Assembly: GCF_000017405.1 (NCBI RefSeq) | Contig: NC_009668.1 | Coordinates: forward strand, 1 to 64,000 | Source: Brucella anthropi ATCC 49188 | Lineage (GTDB): Bacteria; Pseudomonadota; Alphaproteobacteria; Rhizobiales; Rhizobiaceae | Reading direction: 5' to 3' | Length of the DNA: 64,000 bases | Part shown: positions 15,749 to 24,982 of the stretch, piece by piece | How positions within the stretch are numbered: position 1 is the stretch's first letter | How the letters are laid out: every line of letters starts with the position of its first letter | Made by a program: the position numbers and the translations under genes | Notes under the pieces: generated by a model | What the model saw: only the letters and a program-made list of their open reading frames with translations | The model's database searches: none | What the model was told of the DNA's origin: nothing

Positions 15749-18700
15749 ATGAGCAAATTATATACTTTATTCTTAAATAGCGCATCATATTTGGCTCTGG
15801 CCATTTCCGTTGTGTCTCCACTAACGGTTGCGCCTCTCATTGGCGGCGTCAGTATCGCTTACGCTGACGATTTGCCGGGGAGTGCCGGAGGAACGGGAGA
15901 TACCTTGGATTCGTCGAGTCTGCCGGATTCATATTCGGCCGCAGGCGGCAAGGGGAATGGCTATGGCGGCGGCGGTGGTGGCCTTGATGCAATTAACAGG
16001 TTCGGTGGAGCAGCTTCTGTTGACGGGGTAGGTGGGGACGGTGCTACCTCTATTATGAGTGGTGTGATTACCGCCGGAGGTAAGGGCGGCGACGTTGGGG
16101 CGACAACCGTAGGTTCGGATCCGGTCAATCTCCAAGGCGGAAAAGGCGGTGACGGTGTAAAGAATAGAGGATCCGGCGGCGGCGGCGGCGGAGCAGGGTT
16201 GTTTCTCAAAAACAATGATTCCTATTCACTGTTGAGTGGTTCAACCGTAACCGGCGGTGCCGGCGGGCTTGGCGGCGTGGGTGCTTATCAGAAAGCTGCA
16301 GGCGGCGGCGGTGGTGGTGGTGCCGGCGTTGTCTTGCGCGGGGCAGCACTTAGAATATCCACTGGAGCTACAGTATCCGGCGGTGCCGGTGGCGCGGGTG
16401 GTTCCTCGCCGGCAGCCTACAAGGCTGGCGGCGGCGGTGGCGGCGACGGCGTGGTTGTGCAATCCAGTTCTCTTATAAACGGAGGTTCCATAACTGGTGG
16501 CGCTGGAGGGAACGCCTCGAATGATTCCTCTGACGTTAACCCTGGAGCTCACGGGGGAGCGGGCGGTAGCGGCGTATATGTAGCAGGCGGAAACTTCATC
16601 AATCGGGGACAAGTCACCGGTGGCCACGGTGGGTTGGGTTATCAGCATGGTGTAAAGGGTGCTTCCGGTTCTGGTGTTCGCATCGATTCTGATGCGCATG
16701 TCGTCAACGAAGGTGTTATTTCTGCAGGCGGGGCCGATGCCAACGCGATCGATATTCTCGGCAGCAATAACACATTTGAGATTCATGATGGCTCGTCCAT
16801 CACAGGAAACGTTGTGGTGGCAGGTGGCACACAGGGAAATACCTTTGTGCTTGGCGGTTCAGATGACGGCAGTTTCGACGTATCTTTGATTGGTACGCAG
16901 TATCAAGGATTTCAATCCAATCGCAAAGACGGTTCCGGTACCTGGACACTGACCGGAACAGGCAATTTTACTCAAGGTTTTACCATTGCCGATGGTGTGC
17001 TTTCCGTTTCTTCGGATGCGAGCCTTGGTGCGGCTGCTGCCGGTCTGACGCTTGACGGCGGCACGCTGCAGGTGACGGGTACGAGCTTCACCTCCACCAC
17101 CCGGTCGCTGAATTTGGGTGAGCATGGCGGCGGGCTTGATATCGCGGATGCTGGTAACACCTTCACTGTTTCACAGGCATTGTCGGGCAATGGGTATCTT
17201 CGCAAGCAAGGCGATGGCACTTTGGTATTGTCCGGCAATAACAGCTTTACCGGTGGCCTGACTATTGAGAAAGGGACAGTTCAAGCTGGAACTGCCGATC
17301 ATGCTTTCGGTTCAGGTCTGTTGACCGTCAATGAAGGTGCGAAGGTCGATCTCGCGAATTTCAATACGACGACAGGTGGTCTTGCCGGTGCGGGCGATGT
17401 CGCCATGGGCAGCGGCAATCTCAACCTTGACCAGAGTTTCGATACGCTGTTCTCCGGTGTGGTCGATGGCTCCGGCGCTTTGACCAAGACTGGTTCCGGC
17501 ACACTTACATTGGCTGGCGTCAATAGTTACACAGGCCAGACGGTGGTTTCCGGCGGCACTTTGAAACAGGGCGCACAAGGCGCTTTCAACGCATCATCTT
17601 CGGGCTATGAAGTTGCCAGCAACGGCACACTTGATCTTGGTGGCTACTCCACTTCGCTTGCCAGCCTTGGCAACACCGGGAACGTCAATTTCGGCGGCAC
17701 AGGCGGAACCGTGCTCAACGTTGCGGGCAATTACACGGGCAATGGCGGCATGATGACCGTCAATACGGTTCTGGGTGGCGATGATTCCAAAACCGACATG
17801 CTGAAGGTCGATGGTGATACATCGGGGTCGACAAAGCTATATGTGAACAATGCAGGTGGTTCCGGCGCACAGACTGTCAACGGCATCAAGGTTGTCGATG
17901 TGTCAGGCTCATCGAATGGCTCGTTCTCGCTGGCAAACAGCTACAAGACCAAGGATGGCCAGCAGGCAGTTGTCGGCGGCGCCTATGCCTACACATTGCA
18001 GCAGGGCAGCAAGAGGACGCCGACTGACGGTGACTGGTATCTCGTCAGCCATGTCGATGGACCCAATTCCGGCTCCAACCCGAGACCCCGTTACAGCGCT
18101 GGTGTTCCTGTTTACGAGGGCTATGTTCAAAACATGCTGGCTCTCAACAAATTGCCCACCCTCCAGCAGCGTGTCGGCAGTCGTTACTGGACTGGTGAGA
18201 ACGGCAATGGTTCAGACAACGGCGCAACGGTGAATGAGTATGGTGTCTGGGCACGCGTCGAAGGCGGGCATAATCGTCTTGAGCCAGACACGTCAACGTC
18301 GCAGATGAAGCAGGACATCAATACTGTCATCATGCAGGCCGGTGTCGATGGCCAGTTCTATGAGGGCGAGAATGGCAAGCTGATTGGCGGCATCACCGGA
18401 CAATACGGCCATGCCCGCGGCGATGTCTCTTCCTTCCATGGCGATGGTGATATCAGCACGGATGCATGGAGCCTTGGAGCGACCGCGACCTGGTACGGCA
18501 ATAACGGCTTCTATGTTGACGGTCAGGGTCAGGTGACGTGGTTCGACAACGACCTCAACTCCTGGACCGCCAATACCGGCCTTGCCGATGGACGCAAGGC
18601 GACAGGCTATGCACTGAGCATCGAAGCCGGGCAGCGTATCCCGATGCAGGGCAGCTGGGCACTCACGCCACAAGCACAGCTGATGTGGTCATCCATTGAT

Positions 18701-19075
18701 GCAGATGAATTCAGTGATACATGGGGCAGTCGCGTCAGTTTGCATGATGGTGACAGTCTTTTGGGACGCCTGGGCCTCGCAGCGGATTATCGCTCGGACT
18801 GGAAAGGCAATGACGGACTGATGGTCAATACCAGCGTCTATGGCATTGCCAATGTCTATCAGGCATTCCTTGGCGGGACGACGGTCAACGTGTCCGGCAT
18901 CGACTTCGAAACCGACAATGACCGGACCTGGGCTGGGATCGGCGCTGGCGGCACCTATGCCTGGGCAGACAACAAATATGCTGTCTACGGCGAAGGCTCT
19001 ATCAACACTTCCCTCAATCACTTCGCCAACAGCTATGCCGTCAAGGGGAGTGTTGGCTTCAAGGTGAAGTGGTAG
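15749..19075 (+). CDS. Glycine-rich autotransporter (type V secretion) adhesin
   Basis: A 1108-residue surface protein. Residues ~1-40 are a long signal peptide (cleavage near SIAYA). The passenger starts with a ~300-residue glycine-rich low-complexity region built from GGxGG units. It is followed by autotransporter-associated beta-helix repeats (GTLVLSGNNSFTGGLTIEKGTVQAG and GTLTLAGVNSYTGQTVVSGGTLKQG). The last ~260 residues are the outer-membrane beta-barrel, ending in the aromatic VGFKVKW. I chose ATG 15749 because the alternative at 15686 would put 21 residues before the signal peptide. A terminator follows. Similar proteins act as adhesins in Brucella and Ochrobactrum; the specific role here is unknown. 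Confidence 0.9.
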   Translation: MSKLYTLFLNSASYLALAISVVSPLTVAPLIGGVSIAYADDLPGSAGGTGDTLDSSSLPDSYSAAGGKGNGYGGGGGGLDAINRFGGAASVDGVGGDGATSIMSGVITAGGKGGDVGATTVGSDPVNLQGGKGGDGVKNRGSGGGGGGAGLFLKNNDSYSLLSGSTVTGGAGGLGGVGAYQKAAGGGGGGGAGVVLRGAALRISTGATVSGGAGGAGGSSPAAYKAGGGGGGDGVVVQSSSLINGGSITGGAGGNASNDSSDVNPGAHGGAGGSGVYVAGGNFINRGQVTGGHGGLGYQHGVKGASGSGVRIDSDAHVVNEGVISAGGADANAIDILGSNNTFEIHDGSSITGNVVVAGGTQGNTFVLGGSDDGSFDVSLIGTQYQGFQSNRKDGSGTWTLTGTGNFTQGFTIADGVLSVSSDASLGAAAAGLTLDGGTLQVTGTSFTSTTRSLNLGEHGGGLDIADAGNTFTVSQALSGNGYLRKQGDGTLVLSGNNSFTGGLTIEKGTVQAGTADHAFGSGLLTVNEGAKVDLANFNTTTGGLAGAGDVAMGSGNLNLDQSFDTLFSGVVDGSGALTKTGSGTLTLAGVNSYTGQTVVSGGTLKQGAQGAFNASSSGYEVASNGTLDLGGYSTSLASLGNTGNVNFGGTGGTVLNVAGNYTGNGGMMTVNTVLGGDDSKTDMLKVDGDTSGSTKLYVNNAGGSGAQTVNGIKVVDVSGSSNGSFSLANSYKTKDGQQAVVGGAYAYTLQQGSKRTPTDGDWYLVSHVDGPNSGSNPRPRYSAGVPVYEGYVQNMLALNKLPTLQQRVGSRYWTGENGNGSDNGATVNEYGVWARVEGGHNRLEPDTSTSQMKQDINTVIMQAGVDGQFYEGENGKLIGGITGQYGHARGDVSSFHGDGDISTDAWSLGATATWYGNNGFYVDGQGQVTWFDNDLNSWTANTGLADGRKATGYALSIEAGQRIPMQGSWALTPQAQLMWSSIDADEFSDTWGSRVSLHDGDSLLGRLGLAADYRSDWKGNDGLMVNTSVYGIANVYQAFLGGTTVNVSGIDFETDNDRTWAGIGAGGTYAWADNKYAVYGEGSINTSLNHFANSYAVKGSVGFKVKW

Positions 19076-19104
19076 GTGCTGGCTTCGACGATAACCTTCG
19101 CAGC

Positions 19105-19148
19105 ATGAGACTCCCTATCTCCATCAATGATATGGGAGTCTCATTCTC
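19105..19148 (+). terminator. Terminator hairpin after the autotransporter
   Basis: ATGAGACTCCC (19105-19115) pairs perfectly with GGGAGTCTCAT (19134-19144), 30 bp after the stop codon. Only a short T-containing tail (tctcgc) follows. Confidence 0.65.
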
Positions 19149-19254
19149 GCACTCTGGAAAGATTAAAAGAAAAATGCACCGCCATCAACGCGATGGGGAG
19201 TATAATCTCGATATTGAAAGAGTTTGAGCGGGAGCAGCAACTACCTCATTCTAT

Positions 19255-20481
19255 TCAGCCTATCGAGACAAGCTCTTGTGAAAGAACGTTCATGGTTTCA
19301 GCGCCATCGGCGGTGATGAGGAACTGTTCTTCGATCATGAGGGCTCCTAGTCCGTTTGCGTAAAACGGCGCCTCCACGGCCAGCACCATGTTCGGTTCGA
19401 TGGCCATGTCGTTGCCATGCGAGATGAAAGGCCATTCCTCGATCCCGAGCGCCGAGCCGACCGAGTGCCCGAAATGCCCACGATAATATTCGCTAAAGCC
19501 ATGACGACGCATGGTGGAGAGCATCGCTTCGTGAACCTGACCGAATGTGTTGCCGGGTTTCAGCAGAGCTGTTCCGGCTTGAAAGGTCTCCTGGAGCGCT
19601 TTGTAAATCTGCTCTGCAAGAGGAGCAGGCTTGCCATAGACGAAGGTGCGCGCGCCATCCGAAGAATAACCATTCACAAGCGTGCCGACATCGGCCTTGA
19701 TGAGGTCGCCTTGCGCCAGTTGTGCGGCAGGGTTTTGAAGGTTCGGCCCGACCGAAATATAGGCCCAATGGCCGGACAGGCTCTGGCCGTTTGCTTTGGC
19801 AGCATTGGTCGCTCCGGTCAGCCAGGCATCGGAAAGCTCGGCGGCTGTGGAGCCCGACCGCGCTGCAGTCGCCATATTCTGCAACCCGCTTTCCGCATAA
19901 CGGGCGGCATTGCGTAGATATCCAATCTCGCGGGGGCTCTTTATCAGGCGCAACCGCCTTACGATGCTGGAAGCATCGCGCCATTGGGCAAAAGGCAGAA
20001 TTTCTTTCAACAACACAAAATCAGCCACAGGCATGAATTCAAGGTCGACGCCGAGGCTGGCTTGAGCGAGACCACGTTCGGCAATCATATCTGCAAGCAG
20101 TTGAAAGGCTGCTTTCTGGTCGAAGGTTTCCGGGCGGGGACCGATATTACCACTGTTGCGATAGGCAGCGTTGAGGTCTTCTATCGAGTGGGCGTCTCGA
20201 ACCGTGACGGCGTCAATCCAGATTCGATGCGAGCGGAAGTCGATCTCATCAGCCGTTGCGCGTGCTGCTGTCAGCGCCTGATCGCTGACAATAGCGCCAG
20301 GACGTGCCGAGGCATCCGCTGGAACCAGCGCTATGGCCGAACCGGCGCGCCCCCACATTGTCGCCACGCCCGCAGCAATTCCGGTGGCATAACGAAAGTT
20401 TTCCGGCTGAAAAAGCACCAGTGCATCCAGTCCTTCTGCAGTGAGCAGATCCTGTACGCGGTTCCGATCCATATAAGTCAT
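19255..20481 (-). CDS. M24-family metallopeptidase (Xaa-Pro aminopeptidase/dipeptidase-like)
   Basis: A 408-residue cytoplasmic enzyme. The N-terminal creatinase-like domain begins MTYMDRNRVQDLLTAEGLDALVLFQPENFRYATG. The C-terminal pita-bread domain shows the metal ligands: Asp in KADVGTLVNGYSSDGARTF, His in GHFGHSVGSALG, Glu in LAVEAPFY and Glu in LMIEEQF. It is divergent from the peptide ABC transporter at 20700, with 218 bp between, which suggests it hydrolyses imported proline-containing peptides or a related amide. I considered ectoine hydrolase (DoeA, also M24), but nothing specific supports that. An ATG start at 20481 is used; the nearby ATG at 20472 is possible. Confidence 0.88.
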   Translation of the reverse strand: MTYMDRNRVQDLLTAEGLDALVLFQPENFRYATGIAAGVATMWGRAGSAIALVPADASARPGAIVSDQALTAARATADEIDFRSHRIWIDAVTVRDAHSIEDLNAAYRNSGNIGPRPETFDQKAAFQLLADMIAERGLAQASLGVDLEFMPVADFVLLKEILPFAQWRDASSIVRRLRLIKSPREIGYLRNAARYAESGLQNMATAARSGSTAAELSDAWLTGATNAAKANGQSLSGHWAYISVGPNLQNPAAQLAQGDLIKADVGTLVNGYSSDGARTFVYGKPAPLAEQIYKALQETFQAGTALLKPGNTFGQVHEAMLSTMRRHGFSEYYRGHFGHSVGSALGIEEWPFISHGNDMAIEPNMVLAVEAPFYANGLGALMIEEQFLITADGAETMNVLSQELVSIG

Positions 20482-20564
20482 GGCTGATCTCTTGAGGTTA
20501 TGCTTTGTCAGTGCGCCTTATATCGGACGGCTTGTGCTGCAGTCCGGATGGTTTGTCCAATAGA

Positions 20565-20594
20565 TTGACTCTTTATGGAATAAATTTCTAATAA
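20565..20594 (+). promoter_or_regulatory. Putative sigma70 promoter of the peptide transporter operon
   Basis: TTGACT (20565-20570) and TAATAA (20589-20594) are spaced by 18 bp, about 105 bp before the binding-protein start. Consensus-based only. Confidence 0.4.
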
Positions 20595-20699
20595 TTCTCG
20601 CTATCTCACGGTGCCACCGCTTACCGATGCTCTCGCGGTCGCGGTATAAGCGTTGCTAACGGAGAGCCTGATAGGGCGCTTTCCACGCAGGAGAATAAT

Positions 20700-22223
20700 A
20701 TGGGCGGCTTCAACATTCGTGATCGCAAATCTGGATTGGCTTACTGGAGCTTGAGCGCGGCATTGGCCGTGACGCTCGGTATCGGATCGTTCAGCCAGGC
20801 GTTGGCGCAGGAAAGCGACCCGGACGCGACAATCAATATCGGCTCGCTCTACGAGCCGCAAAACCTCGACAATACCGCCGGTGCAGGGCAGGGCATCAAC
20901 GAAGCCTTCAACGGCAATGTCTATGAGGCCCTGTTCCGGCTTGCCGACGACGGCAAGGTCGAGCCGGTCCTGTCGAAGGATTACAGCGTCAGCGACGACG
21001 GGCTGACCTATACGTTCAAGCTGCAGCCGGGCGTGACTTTTCACTCTGGAGCGCCGTTGACTTCCAAGGACGTCAAATTCTCCATCGAGCGCGTTGCCGC
21101 GCCGGAATCGAAGAGCTCACGCAAAAGCAGCCTCAAGACTATTTCGGCCGTTGAGACTCCGGATGATGAAACCGTTATCGTCAAGCTGTCTTCGCGCTCA
21201 ATCTCGCTGCCGTACAATCTAAGCTATGTATGGGTGGTGAACGACGAAGCGAAGGATCTGCAGTCGAAGGAAGACGGAACCGGACCTTACGAGCTGGAAG
21301 ACTGGCGTCGTGGGTCGTCTCTGTCGATGAAGCGCTTCGATAAATATTGGGGCGCCAAGCCGAAAAACGGCGAGGTGGTCTTCCAGTATTTCACCGATGC
21401 AAGCGCGCTGAACAATGCTTTGCTGACCGGTTCGGTTGATATCATCACGTCGGTTCAAAGCCCGGATTCGCTAGCCCAGTTCAAGGACAATCCCGATTTC
21501 ACCGTCAGCGAAGGGCAGTCGACCACCAAGCTGCTGCTGGCCTATAACGACCGTATTGCGCCATTCGACAATGTCAAAGTGCGCAAGGCGCTCGCCCGTG
21601 CAATCGACGACCAGAAGCTTTTGAAGGCTGTGTGGGGCGATTATGGCACGCTGATCGGCTCATTCGTACCGCCGACCGATCCGTGGTATGTCGATCTCAC
21701 CAAGGTCGACGCCTATGATCCTGAAAGTGCCAAGGAACTTCTCAAGGAAGCTGGTTACCCGGATGGCTTCACCTTCACTATCGATACGCCGAACTATGAT
21801 CCACACCCGATTGCCGCGCAGTTCATCCAGAGCGAGCTGGCCAAGGTCGGCGTAACCGTCAAGATCAACGTCATCACTGCCAATGAGTGGTACACGAAGG
21901 TCTATAAGGCACACGATTTCCAGGCCACCTTGCAGGAGCATGTGAACCATCGCGATATCGTGTTCTATGGCAATCCCGATTTCTATTGGGGTTATAACAA
22001 TCCGAAGGTTGTCGAGCTCATCAAGGAAGCGGAAGCAAGTGCTACGACGGATGAACAGACGGCCAAGCTGACTGAGGCGAACAAGATCATTGCCGAAGAT
22101 GCGGCCAGCAACTGGTTCTACCTCTATCCGCAGATCGTTGTTTCGAAAAAATCAGTGAGCGGCTACCCGATCAACGGCCTGAACTCCCAGTTTTCTGCCT
22201 ATGACATTGTGAAAGCGGAATAA
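20700..22223 (+). CDS. Peptide-type ABC transporter substrate-binding protein (family 5)
   Basis: A 507-residue periplasmic protein with a signal peptide (cleavage near ALAQ, residue ~37). Family-5 features include YEALFRLADDGKVEPVLSKDYSVSDDGLTYTFKLQPGVTFHSGAPLTSKDVKFSIER near residues 80-140 and GTGPYELEDWRRGSSL. The family binds di- and oligopeptides, opines or related compounds. It heads a five-gene operon with two permeases and two ATPases. ATG 20700 follows GCAGGAGAATAAT. A hairpin follows the gene and probably stabilises its message. Ligand not determinable from sequence; the divergent M24 peptidase suggests a peptide. Confidence 0.92.
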   Translation: MGGFNIRDRKSGLAYWSLSAALAVTLGIGSFSQALAQESDPDATINIGSLYEPQNLDNTAGAGQGINEAFNGNVYEALFRLADDGKVEPVLSKDYSVSDDGLTYTFKLQPGVTFHSGAPLTSKDVKFSIERVAAPESKSSRKSSLKTISAVETPDDETVIVKLSSRSISLPYNLSYVWVVNDEAKDLQSKEDGTGPYELEDWRRGSSLSMKRFDKYWGAKPKNGEVVFQYFTDASALNNALLTGSVDIITSVQSPDSLAQFKDNPDFTVSEGQSTTKLLLAYNDRIAPFDNVKVRKALARAIDDQKLLKAVWGDYGTLIGSFVPPTDPWYVDLTKVDAYDPESAKELLKEAGYPDGFTFTIDTPNYDPHPIAAQFIQSELAKVGVTVKINVITANEWYTKVYKAHDFQATLQEHVNHRDIVFYGNPDFYWGYNNPKVVELIKEAEASATTDEQTAKLTEANKIIAEDAASNWFYLYPQIVVSKKSVSGYPINGLNSQFSAYDIVKAE

Positions 22224-22264
22224 TAACCGCCAGTCGATATCGAGAACATCAACTCGACAGATCG

Positions 22265-22291
22265 CGCCGCCTGAATTAATTTCCGGCGGCG
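22265..22291 (+). terminator. Hairpin between binding protein and permease genes
   Basis: CGCCGCC (22265-22271) pairs with GGCGGCG (22285-22291) around a 13-nt loop within the 124-bp gap. The operon continues, so a partial terminator or stabilising structure is likely. Confidence 0.5.
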
Positions 22292-22347
22292 TTGTCGCAT
22301 TTGCATGAGGGTCCGAGCGCTGCCCTGACATCGGAGAGGTAAACGCT

Positions 22348-23313
22348 ATTTTCGCCTATATCATACGCCGTTCAGCCATATTGGTTCTGTCGGTTTTCAT
22401 CGCATCGATCGTGTTGTTTCTGCTGTTGCGCCTTCTGCCGGGCGATCCCGCAAATGCGCTTGTTTCTGTCGGCGCGGATGCGGCGCAGATCGAGGCAGCG
22501 CGCAAGCAGGTCGGTTCGGACCTGCCTCTCTACGAGCAGTTTCTGCGTTTTATCGGTAGCCTCCTGCGCTTTGATCTTGGTAATTCCTTTGTGAGTGGAG
22601 CACCGGTTCTTGCCGAAATCGGCAAGCGGCTGATTGTGACCGTGCCTTTGACGCTGATGGCATTCGTCGTTGCGATCATGATCGCGGTGCCACTCGGCAT
22701 TCTGTCGGTTGTGCGCCAGAACCGCTGGTATGGAACGGTGATATCCGTCATCTCCCAGCTCGGCATCGCCGTGCCTGTGTTCTGGATAGGCATTCTGCTG
22801 GTCTGGTTTTTTGCAGTTAAGCTGCGGTTGTTTCCTTCGGGTGGTTTCCCATCACGAGGATGGCAGTCGGCACCAGCTGCTTTTCAATCGCTGGTATTGC
22901 CAGTCACAACCATTGCCATCGTCATGTCGGCATCGTTGATCCGTTATGTCCGTTCGGCCACGCAGGACGTGCTTGGCAGCGACTATCTTCGTACCGCACG
23001 GGCGCTTGGCGCGACATTCTCGCAGGCTCTTGTCCGTCACGGTATTCGCAACGGCGCGGTGCCGGTGATCTCGATCCTCGGTATCGAGCTTGCCTCGACT
23101 TTGCTTGGTGCTGTGGTGGTCGAACGTGTGTTCTCGTTGCCGGGTCTCGGTTCGATGCTTCTGCTCGGCATAGAGCAGCGCGACTATCCCAATGTTCAGG
23201 GTGTTCTGTTTGTATCGACGCTTCTGGTGCTGCTGGTCGGCTTTGCCGCAGATCTCCTGCAACGACTGATTGACCCGCGCTTGCGCCAGCGGTCTGCGGG
23301 AGATCGTGCATGA
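22348..23313 (+). CDS. Peptide-type ABC transporter permease (DppB-like)
   Basis: An inner-membrane subunit with about six transmembrane segments and the coupling motif YLRTARALGATFSQALVRHGIRNG near residue 215. DppB-like proteins begin with xxYIxRR. Here that conserved start is encoded as FAYIIRRSAILVLSVF, which requires initiation at an ATT codon (22348). GGAGAGG lies about 8-14 bp upstream and no ATG, GTG or TTG exists upstream in the open frame. The in-frame TTG at 22381 would remove the conserved start and lacks a ribosome site. With ATT the protein is 321 residues. A rare ATT start is thus the best reading. It overlaps the next gene by 4 bp. Confidence 0.85.
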   Translation: MFAYIIRRSAILVLSVFIASIVLFLLLRLLPGDPANALVSVGADAAQIEAARKQVGSDLPLYEQFLRFIGSLLRFDLGNSFVSGAPVLAEIGKRLIVTVPLTLMAFVVAIMIAVPLGILSVVRQNRWYGTVISVISQLGIAVPVFWIGILLVWFFAVKLRLFPSGGFPSRGWQSAPAAFQSLVLPVTTIAIVMSASLIRYVRSATQDVLGSDYLRTARALGATFSQALVRHGIRNGAVPVISILGIELASTLLGAVVVERVFSLPGLGSMLLLGIEQRDYPNVQGVLFVSTLLVLLVGFAADLLQRLIDPRLRQRSAGDRA

Positions 23314-24176
23314 CGGAGCCTGCTGATATGACGCCTGCCGTCGGGGATGAAAAGCCGGCTTACCGACTGCCATGGCCCCTTATTGTGGGTGGATTGCTGC
23401 TGGGGTTGCATCTGGCCGTCGCTCTTCTCTCGCTGGTCTGGACACCTTACGGTGCTGGCGAAATGGTCGGTGGACGACTGGAGGCTCCGTCCTGGCTGCA
23501 TTGGGCCGGTACGGATCGTCTGGGACGCGATTTGATGACACAAATCATGATCGGTTCGCGCATTGCGCTTATCGTCGGCTGTGGAGCCATCGCACTCAGC
23601 GCAGTGATTGGCGTCACGCTGGGTGTGCTTGCGGCGTTTGCAACGCAGACGCTTGATGACGTGCTGGCGGCAACGCTCGATATTCTCATCGCCTTCCCAA
23701 CCCTGTTGCTGGCCATGTTGATCGTGGCTTCCAGCGACGGTGCAAGCCTGACGACCGCCATCATGGCCATCGGTATCGCCGGATCGGCCATCGTGGCACG
23801 TCTGACCCGCATCCTCGCAAAGCGGGTTCTGGCGATGGATTACATTACGGCATCGCGCATTTCCGGCACATCACGGCTCGGGTTGGTCCGCATCCATGTG
23901 CTGCCGAACATCTGGCCGACGCTGATCGTCAATTTTGCGCTTCAGTTCGGTCTGGCGGTGATCGCGGAAGCATCGCTTTCCTATCTTGGTCTTGGCGCTC
24001 CACCGCCCAATTCATCCTGGGGACGGCTTCTGCAGGAGGCGCAGGCGTCGGTTTATACGGCGCCGTTCGGTGCCATAGCACCCGGTCTGGCGCTTGTCTC
24101 ATTGGTGATCGGGCTCAATCTGTTTGCCGACGGGCTGCGTGACGTGGCCGACCCAACACGGAGGAGACAACGTTGA
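23310..24176 (+). CDS. Peptide-type ABC transporter permease (DppC-like)
   Basis: A 288-residue inner-membrane protein with a proline-rich N-terminus, about five to six transmembrane helices, and the typical HWAGTDRLGRDLMTQIMIGSRIAL block near residue 65. The coupling motif is YITASRISGTSRLGLVRIHVLPNIWPTLIV near residue 185, and SYLGLGAPPPNSSWGRLL follows. It starts at ATG 23310 overlapping the previous stop (ATGA) and overlaps the next gene by 4 bp, so the whole set is translationally coupled. Confidence 0.92.
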   Translation: MTEPADMTPAVGDEKPAYRLPWPLIVGGLLLGLHLAVALLSLVWTPYGAGEMVGGRLEAPSWLHWAGTDRLGRDLMTQIMIGSRIALIVGCGAIALSAVIGVTLGVLAAFATQTLDDVLAATLDILIAFPTLLLAMLIVASSDGASLTTAIMAIGIAGSAIVARLTRILAKRVLAMDYITASRISGTSRLGLVRIHVLPNIWPTLIVNFALQFGLAVIAEASLSYLGLGAPPPNSSWGRLLQEAQASVYTAPFGAIAPGLALVSLVIGLNLFADGLRDVADPTRRRQR

Positions 24177-24982
24177 GCATTTTGCTGAATGTGGAGAACC
24201 TCCAGATAGAAACGGCTGGCAGGTCTCTGGTTTCCGGCGTCTCGCTGTCGGTTGGACAGAGTGAACGGGTCGGTCTGATCGGTGAATCCGGTTCGGGCAA
24301 GTCGTTGACGGCTCTTGCCATCATGGGACTGTTGCCGGACGGCATGCGGGCAAGCGGATCGATCACGCTCGACGGCCACCAAGTGATAGGGGCGCGAGAC
24401 CGTGAGCTGGTGCCATTGCGCGGGCAGAGCATTGCAGCGGTTTTTCAGGAACCGATGACGGCGCTCGACCCGCTGATGCGGATTGGCAAACAAGTCGGTT
24501 TGGTCGTCCGTCGCCGCGCGCTTCGGGATGGTCGCAGAATTGGGCAAGCTGACGTGAATGCCGAGGTTCACTCGCTTCTGGAGCGTGTATCCCTGCCGGA
24601 CCCGGAACGCATTGCCCGTTCCTGGCCACACGAAATATCGGGCGGTCAACGCCAGCGTGCGGCTATCGCAATGGCTCTCGCCTGTCGCCCCAAGCTTCTG
24701 ATCGCGGACGAGCCGACGACGGCGCTCGATGTCACCACGCAGGCCGAGATTTTGAAGCTGCTGGAGCAATTGGTGCGGGACGAGGGAATGGGGCTTCTGT
24801 TCATCAGTCACGATTTGCCGGTGGTTGCGGCCGTTACGGAACGCGCGCTGGTCCTGCGATACGGAAAACTTATAGAAGAAGGGCCGGTTGCGACGCTTTT
24901 CACCGATCCGCAGCAGCCCTATACGCAGGGGCTCGTGGCCGCTGCACGGGCGTTCGATGCCGCTCTGGAGGTTGCGCGATGA
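24173..24982 (+). CDS. Peptide-type ABC transporter ATP-binding protein (DppD-like)
   Basis: A 269-residue ATPase on the cytoplasmic side of the transporter. Walker A is GESGSGKS (~residue 40), the signature is SGGQRQRAAIA, Walker B is LLIADEPTTALD, and the switch His lies in FISHDL. A C-terminal extension (LFTDPQQPYTQGL) is the conserved start of the peptide-importer tail, but the Cys-rich iron-sulfur segment of longer DppD proteins is absent. It uses a TTG start at 24173 overlapping the preceding stop (TTGA) and overlaps the next gene by 4 bp. Confidence 0.92.
   Translation: MSILLNVENLQIETAGRSLVSGVSLSVGQSERVGLIGESGSGKSLTALAIMGLLPDGMRASGSITLDGHQVIGARDRELVPLRGQSIAAVFQEPMTALDPLMRIGKQVGLVVRRRALRDGRRIGQADVNAEVHSLLERVSLPDPERIARSWPHEISGGQRQRAAIAMALACRPKLLIADEPTTALDVTTQAEILKLLEQLVRDEGMGLLFISHDLPVVAAVTERALVLRYGKLIEEGPVATLFTDPQQPYTQGLVAAARAFDAALEVAR

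Noticed and set aside
19255..20481. Ectoine hydrolase (DoeA/EutD) linked to the solitary EctC
   Set aside because: Both are M24 proteins, but the N-terminal wording does not resemble DoeA as I remember it, and the gene is 39 kb from ectC beside a peptide transporter.
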